Of a DNA stretch of 64,000 bases, positions 54,959-63,841 are shown piece by piece. Each line of letters begins with the position of its first letter. The stretch's first letter is position 1. The DNA is taken from assembly GCA_030746435.1 (NCBI GenBank), contig JASLMV010000010.1, forward strand, positions 37,144 to 101,143. Direction: 5' to 3'. This DNA comes from Gammaproteobacteria bacterium. Its GTDB lineage: Bacteria; Pseudomonadota; Gammaproteobacteria; Steroidobacterales; GCA-2729495. Made by a program: the position numbers and the translations under genes. The notes below the pieces were generated by a model. The model searched no databases. It had not been told where the DNA came from and worked only from the letters and a program-made list of their open reading frames with translations.

Positions 54959-54964
54959 CTGTTT

Positions 54965-55447
54965 ATGAAGCTGGACCGCTATGATCATGCCATCCTGCAT
55001 GCGCTACAGAACAACGGGCGTATCAGCAACAGCGAACTGGCCAAATCCATCAGCCTGTCCGAATCGGCGACCTTAAGGCGTGTACGGGCGCTGGAAAAAG
55101 GGGGCCTTATAGAAGGTTATGTCGGCGTACTGAACCAGGCCGCTGCCGGTTTACCGGGCAACGTGTTCGTCAGTATCACCCTGCAGCGGCAGGAGCAGGC
55201 GGACCTGCAGGCATTCGAGGAAGCGGTGCGGAAGGTTCCCAGCGTTATGGAGTGTTACCTGATGACGGGCGAGTACGATTACCTGCTGCGGGTCGTCGTA
55301 GCCGATGCAACGGATTTCGAACACATTCACAGCCGGGTGCTGACAGGACTGCCGAACGTCGCCCGGGTGCATTCGAGTTTCGCGCTGCGTATCGTTAAAA
55401 AATCCTGGGAACTGCCTGTTCAGGAGTTGGCGAGCACCAGGGAATAA
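54965..55447 (+). CDS. Lrp/AsnC-family transcriptional regulator
   Basis: 160-residue Lrp/AsnC regulator with N-terminal winged helix-turn-helix (DRYDHAILHALQNNGRISNS, SLSESATLRRVRALEKGG) and a C-terminal RAM domain (FVSITLQRQEQADLQAFEEA, VMECYLMTGEYDYLLRVVV) for amino-acid binding and oligomerisation. The neighbouring ald gene suggests alanine as effector. No obvious Shine-Dalgarno is seen before the ATG at 54965. Confidence 0.92.
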   Translation: MKLDRYDHAILHALQNNGRISNSELAKSISLSESATLRRVRALEKGGLIEGYVGVLNQAAAGLPGNVFVSITLQRQEQADLQAFEEAVRKVPSVMECYLMTGEYDYLLRVVVADATDFEHIHSRVLTGLPNVARVHSSFALRIVKKSWELPVQELASTRE

Positions 55448-55448
55448 T

Positions 55449-55580
55449 CAATGGGGACAGTGACTTTAATTACCTGTCCTCTTTGATTATTCGACAATGC
55501 GACAATGGGGACAGGTAATTAAAGTCACTGTCCCCATTGATCACCCAGGTAATTAAAGTCACTGTCCCCATTGATCACCC
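55449..55580. repeat. REP-like palindromic repeats with 34-bp tandem duplication
   Basis: The core TGGGGACAGTGACTTTAAT-TACCTGTCC appears once forward (55449-55479) and twice inverted. The inverted copies share an exact 34-base unit repeated back-to-back (55512-55545 and 55546-55579). Around the first inverted copy the 12-base arms CAATGGGGACAG (55503-55514) and CTGTCCCCATTG (55528-55539) form a perfect hairpin. This core is familiar from REP/REPIN-like elements mobilised by RAYT transposases in gammaproteobacteria; no transposase is in the window. The cluster ends 6 bases before the stop codon of the Rieske gene. Confidence 0.75.
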
Positions 55581-55585
55581 ATTGA

Positions 55586-56686
55586 TCATTCGACTAGGGG
55601 GATCGGGTCCAGGACCCAGTTGCCGGATTCCCGCCGGGCCGGACAGGGAATAGCCCATGCCGTGTCTCCCTTCCCCCGCTTAAGGGCCTTAAGGTCGATA
55701 CGCCAGCCGCGTTTTTCCCAATCCTTAAGGTATTCGCGGTAGCGAATGACCGGCGCATCGCCGGGCATCATCAATTCCTTGGTCAGCGTGTCGGGTGTGC
55801 GTACCGGCCATAAATTTTCCAGGATAGCGATATCCTCGGCCGCGATTTTCAAATAGGTTTCATGGATCCAGTCATCGTTTTCCGCTCCCAGGGTGTTGTT
55901 GCGCGCACTGATAAAAAAGATACGGGTCCGGCTTGGGCTGAGCGGGGCTTCATAAAAATACTGGATGAAATCGTTGTTGCCTGTCAGATGGATCTCGGTC
56001 AGCAGTGTGTTGGGTCCGTGGTGCCATGAGCCGGCATTCAGGCCTTCGGTCTCGGTATCGGAGGTTTGCGCCACCTTCTGGCGCTTTTCCGCCTGCGTGT
56101 AGCCGCCGAAATTTACGATGAAGCGGCTGCCCCACTCGGCATCTTCGACCTCGAACTGATCGGACTCAATTTTCGGCGCCCCCTGCGCCGGATGCACGAA
56201 TTCGTTATGCAGCGGATCGAGACCGTTTTCTACCGAGCGTTCGAAGTAGGCATCGATCTCGAATACCACCGGACCGCTGACCTGCCAGCCTTCCTGGCCG
56301 ACTTCTGCAACTTCATATAGAGGCGGCCGTTCTGCTTCGGGCAGGTTGCCGAGAAAAGCGAACACCACACCGTATTTTTCTTCCACCGGGTAACTGTCTA
56401 CCTTGGCCCGCGCAGGGGGTTTGCTGTCGCCCATTGACGGTATCGCCACGCATTGACCCTCGCCGTCGAAAGACCAGCCGTGATACGGGCACTGTACGCA
56501 GTCATCTATTACCTTGCCTTTGGCTAAAGAGCCACCGCGATGAGTGCAGACGTCGCTGAGGACATGGGCACCACCCTTTGAGTCGCGAAAGGCAACTAAT
56601 CTCACGCCCAGCATTTCTATGAACCGGGGATTTTCCTGGTCGAGTTCTTCGGCGGTACAGATCGGGTACCAAAAATTTATATACAT
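55586..56686 (-). CDS. Rieske [2Fe-2S] oxygenase, alpha-subunit type
   Basis: 366-residue Rieske oxygenase distinct from the one at 13101. Cluster ligands C47/H49 (CTHRGG) and C66/H69 (CPYHGWSFDG); iron site N154-x2-D157-x2-H160-x4-H165 (NGLDPLHNEFVH). Resembles aromatic ring hydroxylating or O-demethylase-type terminal oxygenases (vanillate demethylase-like C-terminus DAPVIRYREYLKDWE). The reductase is not adjacent. Its stop lies at the edge of the REP-like repeats. Confidence 0.85.
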   Translation of the reverse strand: MYINFWYPICTAEELDQENPRFIEMLGVRLVAFRDSKGGAHVLSDVCTHRGGSLAKGKVIDDCVQCPYHGWSFDGEGQCVAIPSMGDSKPPARAKVDSYPVEEKYGVVFAFLGNLPEAERPPLYEVAEVGQEGWQVSGPVVFEIDAYFERSVENGLDPLHNEFVHPAQGAPKIESDQFEVEDAEWGSRFIVNFGGYTQAEKRQKVAQTSDTETEGLNAGSWHHGPNTLLTEIHLTGNNDFIQYFYEAPLSPSRTRIFFISARNNTLGAENDDWIHETYLKIAAEDIAILENLWPVRTPDTLTKELMMPGDAPVIRYREYLKDWEKRGWRIDLKALKRGKGDTAWAIPCPARRESGNWVLDPIPLVE

Positions 56687-57048
56687 ACGTCGCTCACTGA
56701 GAAAACGTGGACTTTAGTCGGGCAGTGCATAATCCACAGCCGACACTTGGCGGTCAAGGCTGGCAGGCGACTCGGTGGACAATTCCTGCAGGTGGGCCTG
56801 GCGCAACCGGCTGCCATCTGCCGTCACCGTCATCCGCGCCTGCCAAGGGGGACTAACCGGGTGTTTTGGCGCCCGGCCCTGCCATGGACAGGCAGTCACG
56901 GGTCCTGAAAGTGTTGCCGGTAAAGGCGCAGGGCACTGGGGTTAATACTTATGGACGGCCTGGCCCGAGTTTCCTACACTTCAAATTAAATCACTTGCTT
57001 TATTTTCTGAAAGCGGCCATAGTAGCCGCCACCGAACGGAGGTGCAGC
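56687..57048. other. Intergenic region without a supported gene
   Basis: 362 bases between the divergent Rieske and TauD-like genes. A 61-codon minus-strand frame (56714-56899) is present but has no recognisable family, signal or strong ribosome-binding site. AT-rich promoter-like sequence appears only in the last 90 bases before the TauD gene. The GC-rich first part may be leader or decayed sequence. Confidence 0.4.
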
Positions 57049-57894
57049 ATGAATACAGCCGGATTCGAAATACGCCCCATGAGCGGTGCACTGGGGGCCG
57101 AGATCACCGGCCTGGACCTGGCTCAACCGATGGACGACGAAACCTTCGCGGGTTTTTGCGATGCCTGGCATCGCTACCAGGTATTGTTTTTTCGCGATCA
57201 GGAGTTAACACCGGAACAGCATATCGCGCTGGGCAAGCGCTTCGGCGAACTTGATATTTCCCGGTTCATCCCGACCGTCGAGGGTTACCCGGAGATACGT
57301 TTACAGGACATGTCTGTCGGCGGCAATATACCGGGCGACGTCGACTGGCATCACGACAACAGTTTCATGGAAGTGCCCCAGAAATGTTCGTTCCTGTATG
57401 CGAAAGAGGTGCCGGCTGCGGGCGGCGATACCGTGTGGGTCAACACGGTCAAAGTGCTGGAAAGCCTGTCGCCACCGATGCAGAAATTCCTCGAAGGGCT
57501 GACCGCGGTGCATGACGTTATCGACATCATGGGACCGGCCCTTTTGAAGCAGCAGGGACCCGAAGCATGGCAGGCGGCGCGGGATCGAACACCGCCGGTG
57601 GAACATCCGGTTGTACGCATCCACCCGGAAACCGGCGAAAAGTGTCTGTACATCAACCCGCTGATGACCTCGTACATCAAGGATCTGAACCCGGACGAGA
57701 GCAAGAACCTGCTGGTATTCCTGATTGAAAAAATGGTCCGGCCGGAATTCATGGTGCGCTTTCAGTGGACCAAGAACTCCGTCGCGTTCTGGGACAATAT
57801 CTCGACGATTCACCGTGGTATCTACGCCGACCTGCCGGACCTGGGCGAGGAACCGCGCATAATGCACCGTGTCGCTGTCACGGAAACGCATTGA
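57049..57894 (+). CDS. TauD/TfdA-family Fe(II)/2-oxoglutarate dioxygenase
   Basis: 281-residue dioxygenase. The iron triad is H101-x-D103 (WHHDNSF) and H255 (STIHRG); R274 (HRVAVTE) is positioned for 2-oxoglutarate. N-terminal GALGAEITGLDL and FRDQELTPEQH are typical of the TauD/TfdA family. These enzymes hydroxylate substrates such as taurine, 2,4-D or other small acids; substrate not readable. GGAGGT six bases upstream sets the ATG at 57049; a longer frame upstream lacks this. The aromatic amine dehydrogenase cluster follows 53 bases downstream. Confidence 0.88.
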   Translation: MNTAGFEIRPMSGALGAEITGLDLAQPMDDETFAGFCDAWHRYQVLFFRDQELTPEQHIALGKRFGELDISRFIPTVEGYPEIRLQDMSVGGNIPGDVDWHHDNSFMEVPQKCSFLYAKEVPAAGGDTVWVNTVKVLESLSPPMQKFLEGLTAVHDVIDIMGPALLKQQGPEAWQAARDRTPPVEHPVVRIHPETGEKCLYINPLMTSYIKDLNPDESKNLLVFLIEKMVRPEFMVRFQWTKNSVAFWDNISTIHRGIYADLPDLGEEPRIMHRVAVTETH

Positions 57895-57947
57895 TGCTTG
57901 CATCGGAAAAACGGCGCGGGACTCCGTTTTTCCTTAGAATTGCGACC

Positions 57948-59078
57948 ATGCGCTGGTTAGCAGTCCTGGTATTCCTGTCATTCGGCACAGCCTGCTTTGC
58001 GCAGGAGTTGCCGCAACGGATGACGACCGCCGCGCTGCCCGCGGAATACGAGCCGCACTGGGTCTGGGTCGATGACATCGCCTTCGGACACATGATGGAT
58101 GGGCGCGCTTACCTCGTCGATGCGGATTCCGAAAAATTTCTCGGGACACTCAGTACCGGCGGATTCTTCAAGAAACTCGAGTTACCGACTAATACGCCAG
58201 AGATTTATGCGGCGGCCACGTTCTACACCCGCGTTAATCGCGGCGAGCGCACCGACGTGGTGACGGTATTCGACCGGCAAACCCTGAGCCCGGTGGATGA
58301 GATCGTTATCCCGCCCAAACGCATGACCGGTGCACCGACGATTGCGCATTCTGCACTGACGGACGATCAGCGTTTTATGCTGGTGGCAAACCTCACCCCG
58401 GCACAGTCCGTCAGCGTCGTCGATATGCAGGAGCGAAAGTTTGTCGGGGAAATTGCAACCCCGGGGTGCACCCTCGTATTTCCGACCGGGCCGCGCCGCT
58501 TCATGTCGTTCTGTGGCGACGGCAGTCTGCTGACGGTCAATCTGGATGCAGAGGGCAACGATGCCCGGCAGGCACGCAGCGAACCGTTCTTCGATCCGTG
58601 GCAAGACCCCGTTTCGGTGAAAGGCGTGCGTGTGAACGATCAATGGCTGTTCGTCTCTTTCGATAGCCAGGTTCATGCGGTTGATATTGCGGGCGAAGAG
58701 CCGCGCTTTCTCCCAACCTGGTCGCTGCTTACCGATAAGGATCGCAGGGATTCCTGGCGGACCGGCGGCATACAAATGCTCGCCGTGCACGAGAAGCGGG
58801 GATTACTTTTCACCCTGATGCACCGGGGCGGCATCGAAACCCACAAAGATCCCGGCAACCGGGTCTGGGTTTATGACCTGGCTACCCGGGAACGTATCAG
58901 GAAGATCAAGCTGAAAGGCGCCGCCACTTCGATCCAGGTGACCCAGGACGACGACCCGCTCCTACTGGCCGCATTCATTGGCATGCCGAAACTGACTGTC
59001 TACGATCCGGACACCGGCGAACACCTGCGCAGCATCAGCCAGCTCGGCTCAACTATTACAATACTGCAGACCAACTGA
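57948..59078 (+). CDS. aauB: Aromatic amine dehydrogenase large subunit
   Basis: 376-residue periplasmic beta-propeller heavy chain of the TTQ amine dehydrogenase family (signal peptide about 1-19). Repeating blades carry VDADSEKFLGTLSTGGF, TVFDRQTLSPVDE, SVVDMQERKFVGEI, WVYDLATRERIRKIKL and TVYDPDTGEHLRSI. The heavy chain shapes the substrate channel to the light-chain cofactor. The order B-E-D-A of the next genes and the nature of the light chain point to aromatic amine rather than methylamine dehydrogenase. A short region separates it from the TauD gene; the clusters may be co-transcribed. Confidence 0.88.
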   Translation: MRWLAVLVFLSFGTACFAQELPQRMTTAALPAEYEPHWVWVDDIAFGHMMDGRAYLVDADSEKFLGTLSTGGFFKKLELPTNTPEIYAAATFYTRVNRGERTDVVTVFDRQTLSPVDEIVIPPKRMTGAPTIAHSALTDDQRFMLVANLTPAQSVSVVDMQERKFVGEIATPGCTLVFPTGPRRFMSFCGDGSLLTVNLDAEGNDARQARSEPFFDPWQDPVSVKGVRVNDQWLFVSFDSQVHAVDIAGEEPRFLPTWSLLTDKDRRDSWRTGGIQMLAVHEKRGLLFTLMHRGGIETHKDPGNRVWVYDLATRERIRKIKLKGAATSIQVTQDDDPLLLAAFIGMPKLTVYDPDTGEHLRSISQLGSTITILQTN

Positions 59079-59087
59079 AGCGATTTA

Positions 59088-59672
59088 ATGCCTGATTTGT
59101 TCTCCAACCTGCTGATTATCGATCCGGCCGTGGCAATGACCTGCCGGTTGCTGCTCGTACTGGTATTCGCAAGTGCTGTCCGTCACAAGCTTGTCGAGCC
59201 GGTTGCCTTTCGCGCCGTCGTTGGTGATTACCGGTTGTTGCCGGACAGCCTGGTAACGGTTGCCGCCGCCGGCCTTGTCGCGCTGGAGTGCACAGCGGCC
59301 ATCACATTACTGATTCCGGCCACCGCAGCGTTCGGTGCGTGGATCGCTTTTGGCTTGTTACTGACCTATACCCTTGGCATCACAATCAACCTGGCGCGCG
59401 GCCGCACAAACATCGACTGCGGCTGCGTAGGTCCTGCCCGGGACCCGGATACCCGGGGCCGGAAGTTGAGCTACTGGCTCCTCGTGCGCAACCTGCCACT
59501 GGTACTGATCGCTTTGGCGGCCGCACTTCCGGTAGATCAGCGCAGCCTGCTCGTGTGGGACTTCGCGACAATTTTCTTCGCGGTCCTTTCGCTGGGCATG
59601 CTGTACACGACGGTGAATCACCTGTTGACGAACGCACCCGTACTACGAGCACTGGTGGCGCGCCATGACTGA
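59088..59672 (+). CDS. aauE: AauE/MauE membrane protein
   Basis: 194-residue membrane protein with four to five helices (DoxX/MauE fold) and the conserved RTNIDCGCVGP cysteine motif. MauE and MauD are needed for folding and disulfide formation of the six-disulfide light chain during export. The stop overlaps the next gene by 8 bases. Confidence 0.87.
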   Translation: MPDLFSNLLIIDPAVAMTCRLLLVLVFASAVRHKLVEPVAFRAVVGDYRLLPDSLVTVAAAGLVALECTAAITLLIPATAAFGAWIAFGLLLTYTLGITINLARGRTNIDCGCVGPARDPDTRGRKLSYWLLVRNLPLVLIALAAALPVDQRSLLVWDFATIFFAVLSLGMLYTTVNHLLTNAPVLRALVARHD

Positions 59673-60276
59673 GACACTGCTGGTATCCAACGTAATTTTG
59701 TGGCTCGTAGTGCTGGCGCTGTGCGCAGTGGTTGTGGCGCTGGTCCGCCAGATCGGTGTACTGCACGAACGCCTTGCGCCGGCCGGTGCACTGATGCTCG
59801 ACCAGGGACCGAAGGTGGGTGAAGCGGCGCCGCAGTTCGAGTTGCCCACGCTCGGTGGCGAGATAATTACACTGGGTGGCGCTGATTCCGAAAATCGCAG
59901 CACGCTGGTTTTTTTCCTTTCGCCGACCTGCCCGGTTTGCAAGACATTGCTGCCGGTTCTCGATGCCATGCGTAAAAGTGAACGCGACTGGCTGCAGATT
60001 GTTCTGGCAAGTGACGGCGACCTGCCGGCCCAGCAAAGCTTCGTCGCCGCACAGGGTCTTGCGGTTTTTCCCTACGTCGTGTCTGCTGAACTCGGCCTTG
60101 CGTACCAGGTCTCGAAGCTTCCCTACGGGGTTCTGATCGACGCGCAAGGCACCCTGCGCAGCAAGGGGCTCATCAATTCGCGTGAGCACCTGGAGAGCCT
60201 GTTCGAGGCGATGGAACGCAACGTGGCTTCGGTTCAGGAATACCTGGACAAGCTGCAGGAAAAAGAAGTTGCATGA
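59665..60276 (+). CDS. aauD: AauD/MauD thioredoxin-like protein
   Basis: 203-residue protein with an N-terminal membrane anchor (about residues 7-27) and a periplasmic thioredoxin-fold domain carrying the CPVC active-site pair in FFLSPTCPVCKTLLP. It is the predicted disulfide isomerase/oxidase for the dehydrogenase light chain. Overlaps aauE; 18 bases before aauA. Confidence 0.88.
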   Translation: MTETLLVSNVILWLVVLALCAVVVALVRQIGVLHERLAPAGALMLDQGPKVGEAAPQFELPTLGGEIITLGGADSENRSTLVFFLSPTCPVCKTLLPVLDAMRKSERDWLQIVLASDGDLPAQQSFVAAQGLAVFPYVVSAELGLAYQVSKLPYGVLIDAQGTLRSKGLINSREHLESLFEAMERNVASVQEYLDKLQEKEVA

Positions 60277-60294
60277 TGTGGCCGGAGACAGCAC

Positions 60295-60831
60295 ATGAAG
60301 TTGCTTGATCGGTGGGTTGAGACAAGGACACGGCGCGTCGCACAACGTACGTCGCGCCGGCATTTCGTGGGCAGGCTCGGTGTGCTGCTGCTCGGCGGGT
60401 CGGTTCTGCCGTTGCTGCCGGTGGCCCGCGCTACCGCAGCACCCGACGATGGTCTGCCGGACGAGGCAACGCTGCCCGGAAAGACGGGTGACCCGACCAA
60501 TTGCAACTATTGGCGTCACTGCGCGATCGATGGCTTCCCGTGTGCGTGTTGTGGCGGATCCGAGACGGCTTGCCCGCCGGGCACCGAGTTGTCGGCTGTA
60601 ACCTGGATAGGTACCTGCCGCAATCCGGGCAACAACAAGGACTACATCATTTCTTATAACGACTGCTGTGGGAAGAGCCCCTGCGGCCGTTGCATGTGTT
60701 TTCGTGCCGAAGGCGACAAACCGGTTTACCTGCCACCCAAGAGCAATGACATCAACTGGTGCCAGGGCACGAACAGCAACATTTATCACTGTACGATCTC
60801 GGTCGTCATCGGCGAGGCCGGCTCCGGTTGA
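60295..60831 (+). CDS. aauA: Aromatic amine dehydrogenase small subunit (TTQ protein)
   Basis: 178-residue light chain precursor with a twin-arginine-type leader (TSRRHFVGRLGVLLLGG). The mature part contains many cysteines and the two tryptophans that form tryptophan tryptophylquinone: W104 (VTWIGTC) and W155 (NDINWC). Segments WIGTCRN, CCGKSPCGRC and NDINWC are closer to the Alcaligenes aromatic amine dehydrogenase small subunit, as I remember it, than to Paracoccus methylamine dehydrogenase. The reaction is oxidative deamination of arylethylamines (e.g. tyramine, phenethylamine) to aldehydes. Its stop overlaps the start of the cytochrome c gene by one base (TGATG). Confidence 0.9.
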   Translation: MKLLDRWVETRTRRVAQRTSRRHFVGRLGVLLLGGSVLPLLPVARATAAPDDGLPDEATLPGKTGDPTNCNYWRHCAIDGFPCACCGGSETACPPGTELSAVTWIGTCRNPGNNKDYIISYNDCCGKSPCGRCMCFRAEGDKPVYLPPKSNDINWCQGTNSNIYHCTISVVIGEAGSG

Positions 60832-61265
60832 TGTTCCGCACCGCGAATCGCCGGTCACCTACCGGGTTCTTAGCGGTGCTGCTGACCGGAATTATTGTCT
60901 TAGCCACCGCGCAGGGCGGTGAGTCGCCACACAACAATTACATGATTCACTGCCAGGGTTGCCACCTGGCCGACGGCGCCGGCACTCCGCCGGATGTGCC
61001 CTCGTTTGCCGGGCAGCTCAACAAGTTCCTGCAGGTCGACGGCGGGCGTGCCTACCTTGTGCAGGTTCCCGGTACGACCAATGCACCACTGAACGATGCC
61101 GACATAGCCCAACTGCTGAACTGGATGCTGGTGCGTTTCAGTGAGCAGCCTTTGCCGGCAGATTTTGTACCGTATTCGGAACAGGAAGTAGCCCGTTACC
61201 GCGTCGAACTTCTGCTGGACCCGGCCGCTAAAAGACGAGCTTTGCTCGCGACCTTGCCCAGGTGA
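60831..61265 (+). CDS. Small monoheme cytochrome c
   Basis: 144-residue periplasmic c-type cytochrome: signal peptide (about 1-28), one CQGCH heme motif (C41, C44, H45) and the distal LLNWMLVRF Met region. The aau operon of Alcaligenes has, as I recall, a small cytochrome c gene at this position, where it likely accepts electrons from the amine dehydrogenase. Translationally coupled to aauA. No azurin/amicyanin gene is seen nearby. Confidence 0.85.
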   Translation: MFRTANRRSPTGFLAVLLTGIIVLATAQGGESPHNNYMIHCQGCHLADGAGTPPDVPSFAGQLNKFLQVDGGRAYLVQVPGTTNAPLNDADIAQLLNWMLVRFSEQPLPADFVPYSEQEVARYRVELLLDPAAKRRALLATLPR

Positions 61266-61301
61266 CCGTGTGATGTTGTTGGATGTGGCCATAGGTCAGC
61301 C

Positions 61302-62780
61302 ATGAACCCGGATATCCCTTTCACCATAGCCGAAATCGCTGCCGCTATTGCTGATGGCACAACCACGGCCGAGGCGGTTGCCGGGGATGTGCTCGAGCGC
61401 TGCAGAACATTTGCTCACCTGGGCGCAATCATCAGTCAGGATCCCGACGCCCTCATCGCCGCCGCACGGGCAGCGGATCAGCGTGTAAGGGCGAACGATG
61501 CACTCGGGCCATTACATGGCGTGCCGCTGCTGATCAAAGACAACATCGACACAAAGGACCTGCCGACCAGTGCCGGTACGCCCGCACTGGAACACGATAC
61601 GCCTGTACACAATGCGCCGGTCGTGCAGCGTCTCGTGGATGCCGGTGCACTCATCGCCGGCAAAGCCAACCTCTACGAACTTGCAGTTGGCGGCAGCAGT
61701 TACAACAAGCACTTCGGCGAGGTTCGGAACCCCTGGGATACGCAGCGCATGCCAGGGGGTAGCAGCAGTGGTCCCGCAGCGGCAGTTGCCGCGCGCATGG
61801 TTCCGGGTGCGCTGGGGACCGATACTAATGGTTCTGTCCGCGGTCCGTGTTCGCTGTCGGGAATTGTCGGTCTGCGGCCTTCGTTCCAGCGTTACCCCTT
61901 CGGTGGCGTGATACCGCCGACACCCACCCGTGATGCCGTGGGCACCATGGCGAACTCAGTTGCGGATCTTGCGTTGCTGGATCATGTGCTGGCACATCAA
62001 AATCCAGGTGACGAACCCCAGTTATTACCGCCTGTCAGTCTCGCAGGGTTGCGGCTCGGCCGACCGCGCGGTGAGTTCTACCGTTTGATGGATGATGCTG
62101 TTGCCAGGGTGATCGATGCCGCAGTAGAGCGCATGCAGGAAGCCGGTGCAATTATTGTCGATGTTGATCTGCCGGGCATCGTGGACCTTACGGCGCAAAC
62201 CGCGTGGATCATCTCCACTTTCGAAGTCGCCCGCGAAATGCCGGGCTACATGGAACATCGGGGTACATCGTTAACGATTGACGAACTCGTTGCCGGTATC
62301 GCCTGGCCGACGGTGCGGGAGCGGTTCCACCCGGGTAACGCGGACCTTGCGGCGCTCGAACCCGCCTATCGTAAAGCCATGGATGAGTATCGTCCGCAAC
62401 TCCAACACATACTCCAGGCCTATTTCACCGACCATGACGTCGCGGCCATGATTTTTCCCACCACGCCGTTCCCGGCACCGGAACTGTTGGGCGATACCGG
62501 CGACGATATCGCCAATATGGTTGTTAACGGCAAATTGGTGAAACGCGGCTTCAGCGCCGTGATCAATAACACCGTCCACCAGAGTGCATCTGGCATCCCG
62601 AGCCTTGTAGTGCCGGCAGGCCTAAGCGACGAAGGTTTACCCGTGGGCCTGAGTTTCGATGGACCGCTGGGGTCGGACCGGCAATTGCTGGCCATTGGCC
62701 ATGCGTTCGAAGAAGTGCGGGCTGCGTTTCCGTTACCTGGGAAAGCATCAGAATTTTTTACAGGAGCTTCGGGCAACTAA
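61302..62780 (+). CDS. Amidase (amidase-signature family)
   Basis: 492-residue amidase-signature hydrolase. Catalytic Ser-Ser-Lys triad: K79 (LLIKDNIDTK), cis-Ser in GGSSSGPAAA (S155 or S156) and nucleophile S178 (GTDTNGSVRGP). It cleaves C-N bonds of linear amides; no GatB partner is nearby, so it is not the tRNA amidotransferase subunit. 36 bases after the cytochrome gene on the same strand; it may act on a compound related to aromatic amine catabolism. Confidence 0.87.
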   Translation: MNPDIPFTIAEIAAAIADGTTTAEAVAGDVLERCRTFAHLGAIISQDPDALIAAARAADQRVRANDALGPLHGVPLLIKDNIDTKDLPTSAGTPALEHDTPVHNAPVVQRLVDAGALIAGKANLYELAVGGSSYNKHFGEVRNPWDTQRMPGGSSSGPAAAVAARMVPGALGTDTNGSVRGPCSLSGIVGLRPSFQRYPFGGVIPPTPTRDAVGTMANSVADLALLDHVLAHQNPGDEPQLLPPVSLAGLRLGRPRGEFYRLMDDAVARVIDAAVERMQEAGAIIVDVDLPGIVDLTAQTAWIISTFEVAREMPGYMEHRGTSLTIDELVAGIAWPTVRERFHPGNADLAALEPAYRKAMDEYRPQLQHILQAYFTDHDVAAMIFPTTPFPAPELLGDTGDDIANMVVNGKLVKRGFSAVINNTVHQSASGIPSLVVPAGLSDEGLPVGLSFDGPLGSDRQLLAIGHAFEEVRAAFPLPGKASEFFTGASGN

Positions 62781-62786
62781 TCCCTG

Positions 62787-63800
62787 TCAGATGTCTTTCA
62801 GTGCCGGTACAACGTGTTCGCCGATCACCCGAATGGCGTCGGCCGGATCGTTATAGAGACACAGTGCAACGCCCGTCGCGCCGGCCGCATGCATTTCCCT
62901 GAAGCGATCGATCTGACCGTCGATCTCGCTGGCGGCGCAGGCGGTTACCCCGTGCCCGACGATTTTGTCGACGAGTTCGCGAGGCGGGCCTTCGATATCC
63001 GAAGATCTTCGGTAGGCGCGTACGAAAGCCGGGTAATGTTTGGCGACCACGGCGGCCTCTTCAGCGCTGACGACATCGTTTATATACGGCGCCCAGATCG
63101 TGGCGCGTGCCATCAGGTACAGCCGCGCTTCGGCCATGGCCTCCTCGCGGGTTGCCTTGATATGACAGGCCCAGAAATTGATCAGCGGGAACGATGCCGG
63201 ATCGCGGCCTGTTTCCTTAAGGACCGGGTCGATGATTTCCCGCGCCCAGCGTAACCGCACCGGCGTGAAGTCACTGGTCATGATGCCATCGGCATAACGT
63301 GCCGACATACGAAGCATCTGTTCACCGTTTGCCGCGCCAAAAATTGCCGGCGGTGGTGCCTTTGCCCAACCCGTATCGAGCCCGTGCATCTGGAATATTT
63401 CACCCTCGTAGGTGACCCGTTCCTTTGAAGTTGCGAGGCGCAGTATCTCCAGACATTCACGTACCGCGCGCACCATGCGGGCCGGCTTTATACCCATCGA
63501 ATCGACGGTGCCGCCACCGCCGCCAACCGCGACATGCGCGCGTCCGCCGGCAATCTCGTTCAGCGTCAGCAGCAACTTGGCCATCTGCATCGGATGCTCT
63601 TCGTACGGACTCAGTGCAGTCGGGCCCATGTGTAACTGTTGCGTGCGCTCAGCCAGCGGCACGAAATTTACGAACGGGTCGCGTCCGTCGAGGTGGTTGG
63701 ATACCCACACGCCCGAAATACCGTATTGCTCGGCCAGTTCGCCCAGCGCCGCGAACTCCGCGGCCGGAAGATGGGGCTGAATGATGAGGTCGACTCGCAT
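62787..63800 (-). CDS. Luciferase-like (LLM) flavin/F420-dependent oxidoreductase
   Basis: 337-residue TIM-barrel LLM-class oxidoreductase. Motifs: N-terminal EQYGISGVWVSNHLDGRDPF, GPTALSPYEEHPMQMAKLLL, GGRAHVAVGGGGG and APPPAIFGAANGEQMLRMSA. Whether the cofactor is FMN or F420 cannot be told from sequence. Convergent with the amidase gene (6 bases). Substrate unknown. Confidence 0.83.
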   Translation of the reverse strand: MRVDLIIQPHLPAAEFAALGELAEQYGISGVWVSNHLDGRDPFVNFVPLAERTQQLHMGPTALSPYEEHPMQMAKLLLTLNEIAGGRAHVAVGGGGGTVDSMGIKPARMVRAVRECLEILRLATSKERVTYEGEIFQMHGLDTGWAKAPPPAIFGAANGEQMLRMSARYADGIMTSDFTPVRLRWAREIIDPVLKETGRDPASFPLINFWACHIKATREEAMAEARLYLMARATIWAPYINDVVSAEEAAVVAKHYPAFVRAYRRSSDIEGPPRELVDKIVGHGVTACAASEIDGQIDRFREMHAAGATGVALCLYNDPADAIRVIGEHVVPALKDI

Positions 63801-63841
63801 GAGCAGATTATTACCTAATCGGGAAACAATTCGAACGACAA

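Noticed and set aside
55449..55580. CRISPR array
   Set aside because: Only three repeat copies, two directly abutting with no spacers, opposite orientation of one copy, and no cas genes; better explained as REP-like elements.
56714..56899. 61-codon minus-strand frame between the Rieske and TauD genes
   Set aside because: No ribosome-binding site, signal or recognisable family; composition looks like open-frame noise in GC-rich DNA.
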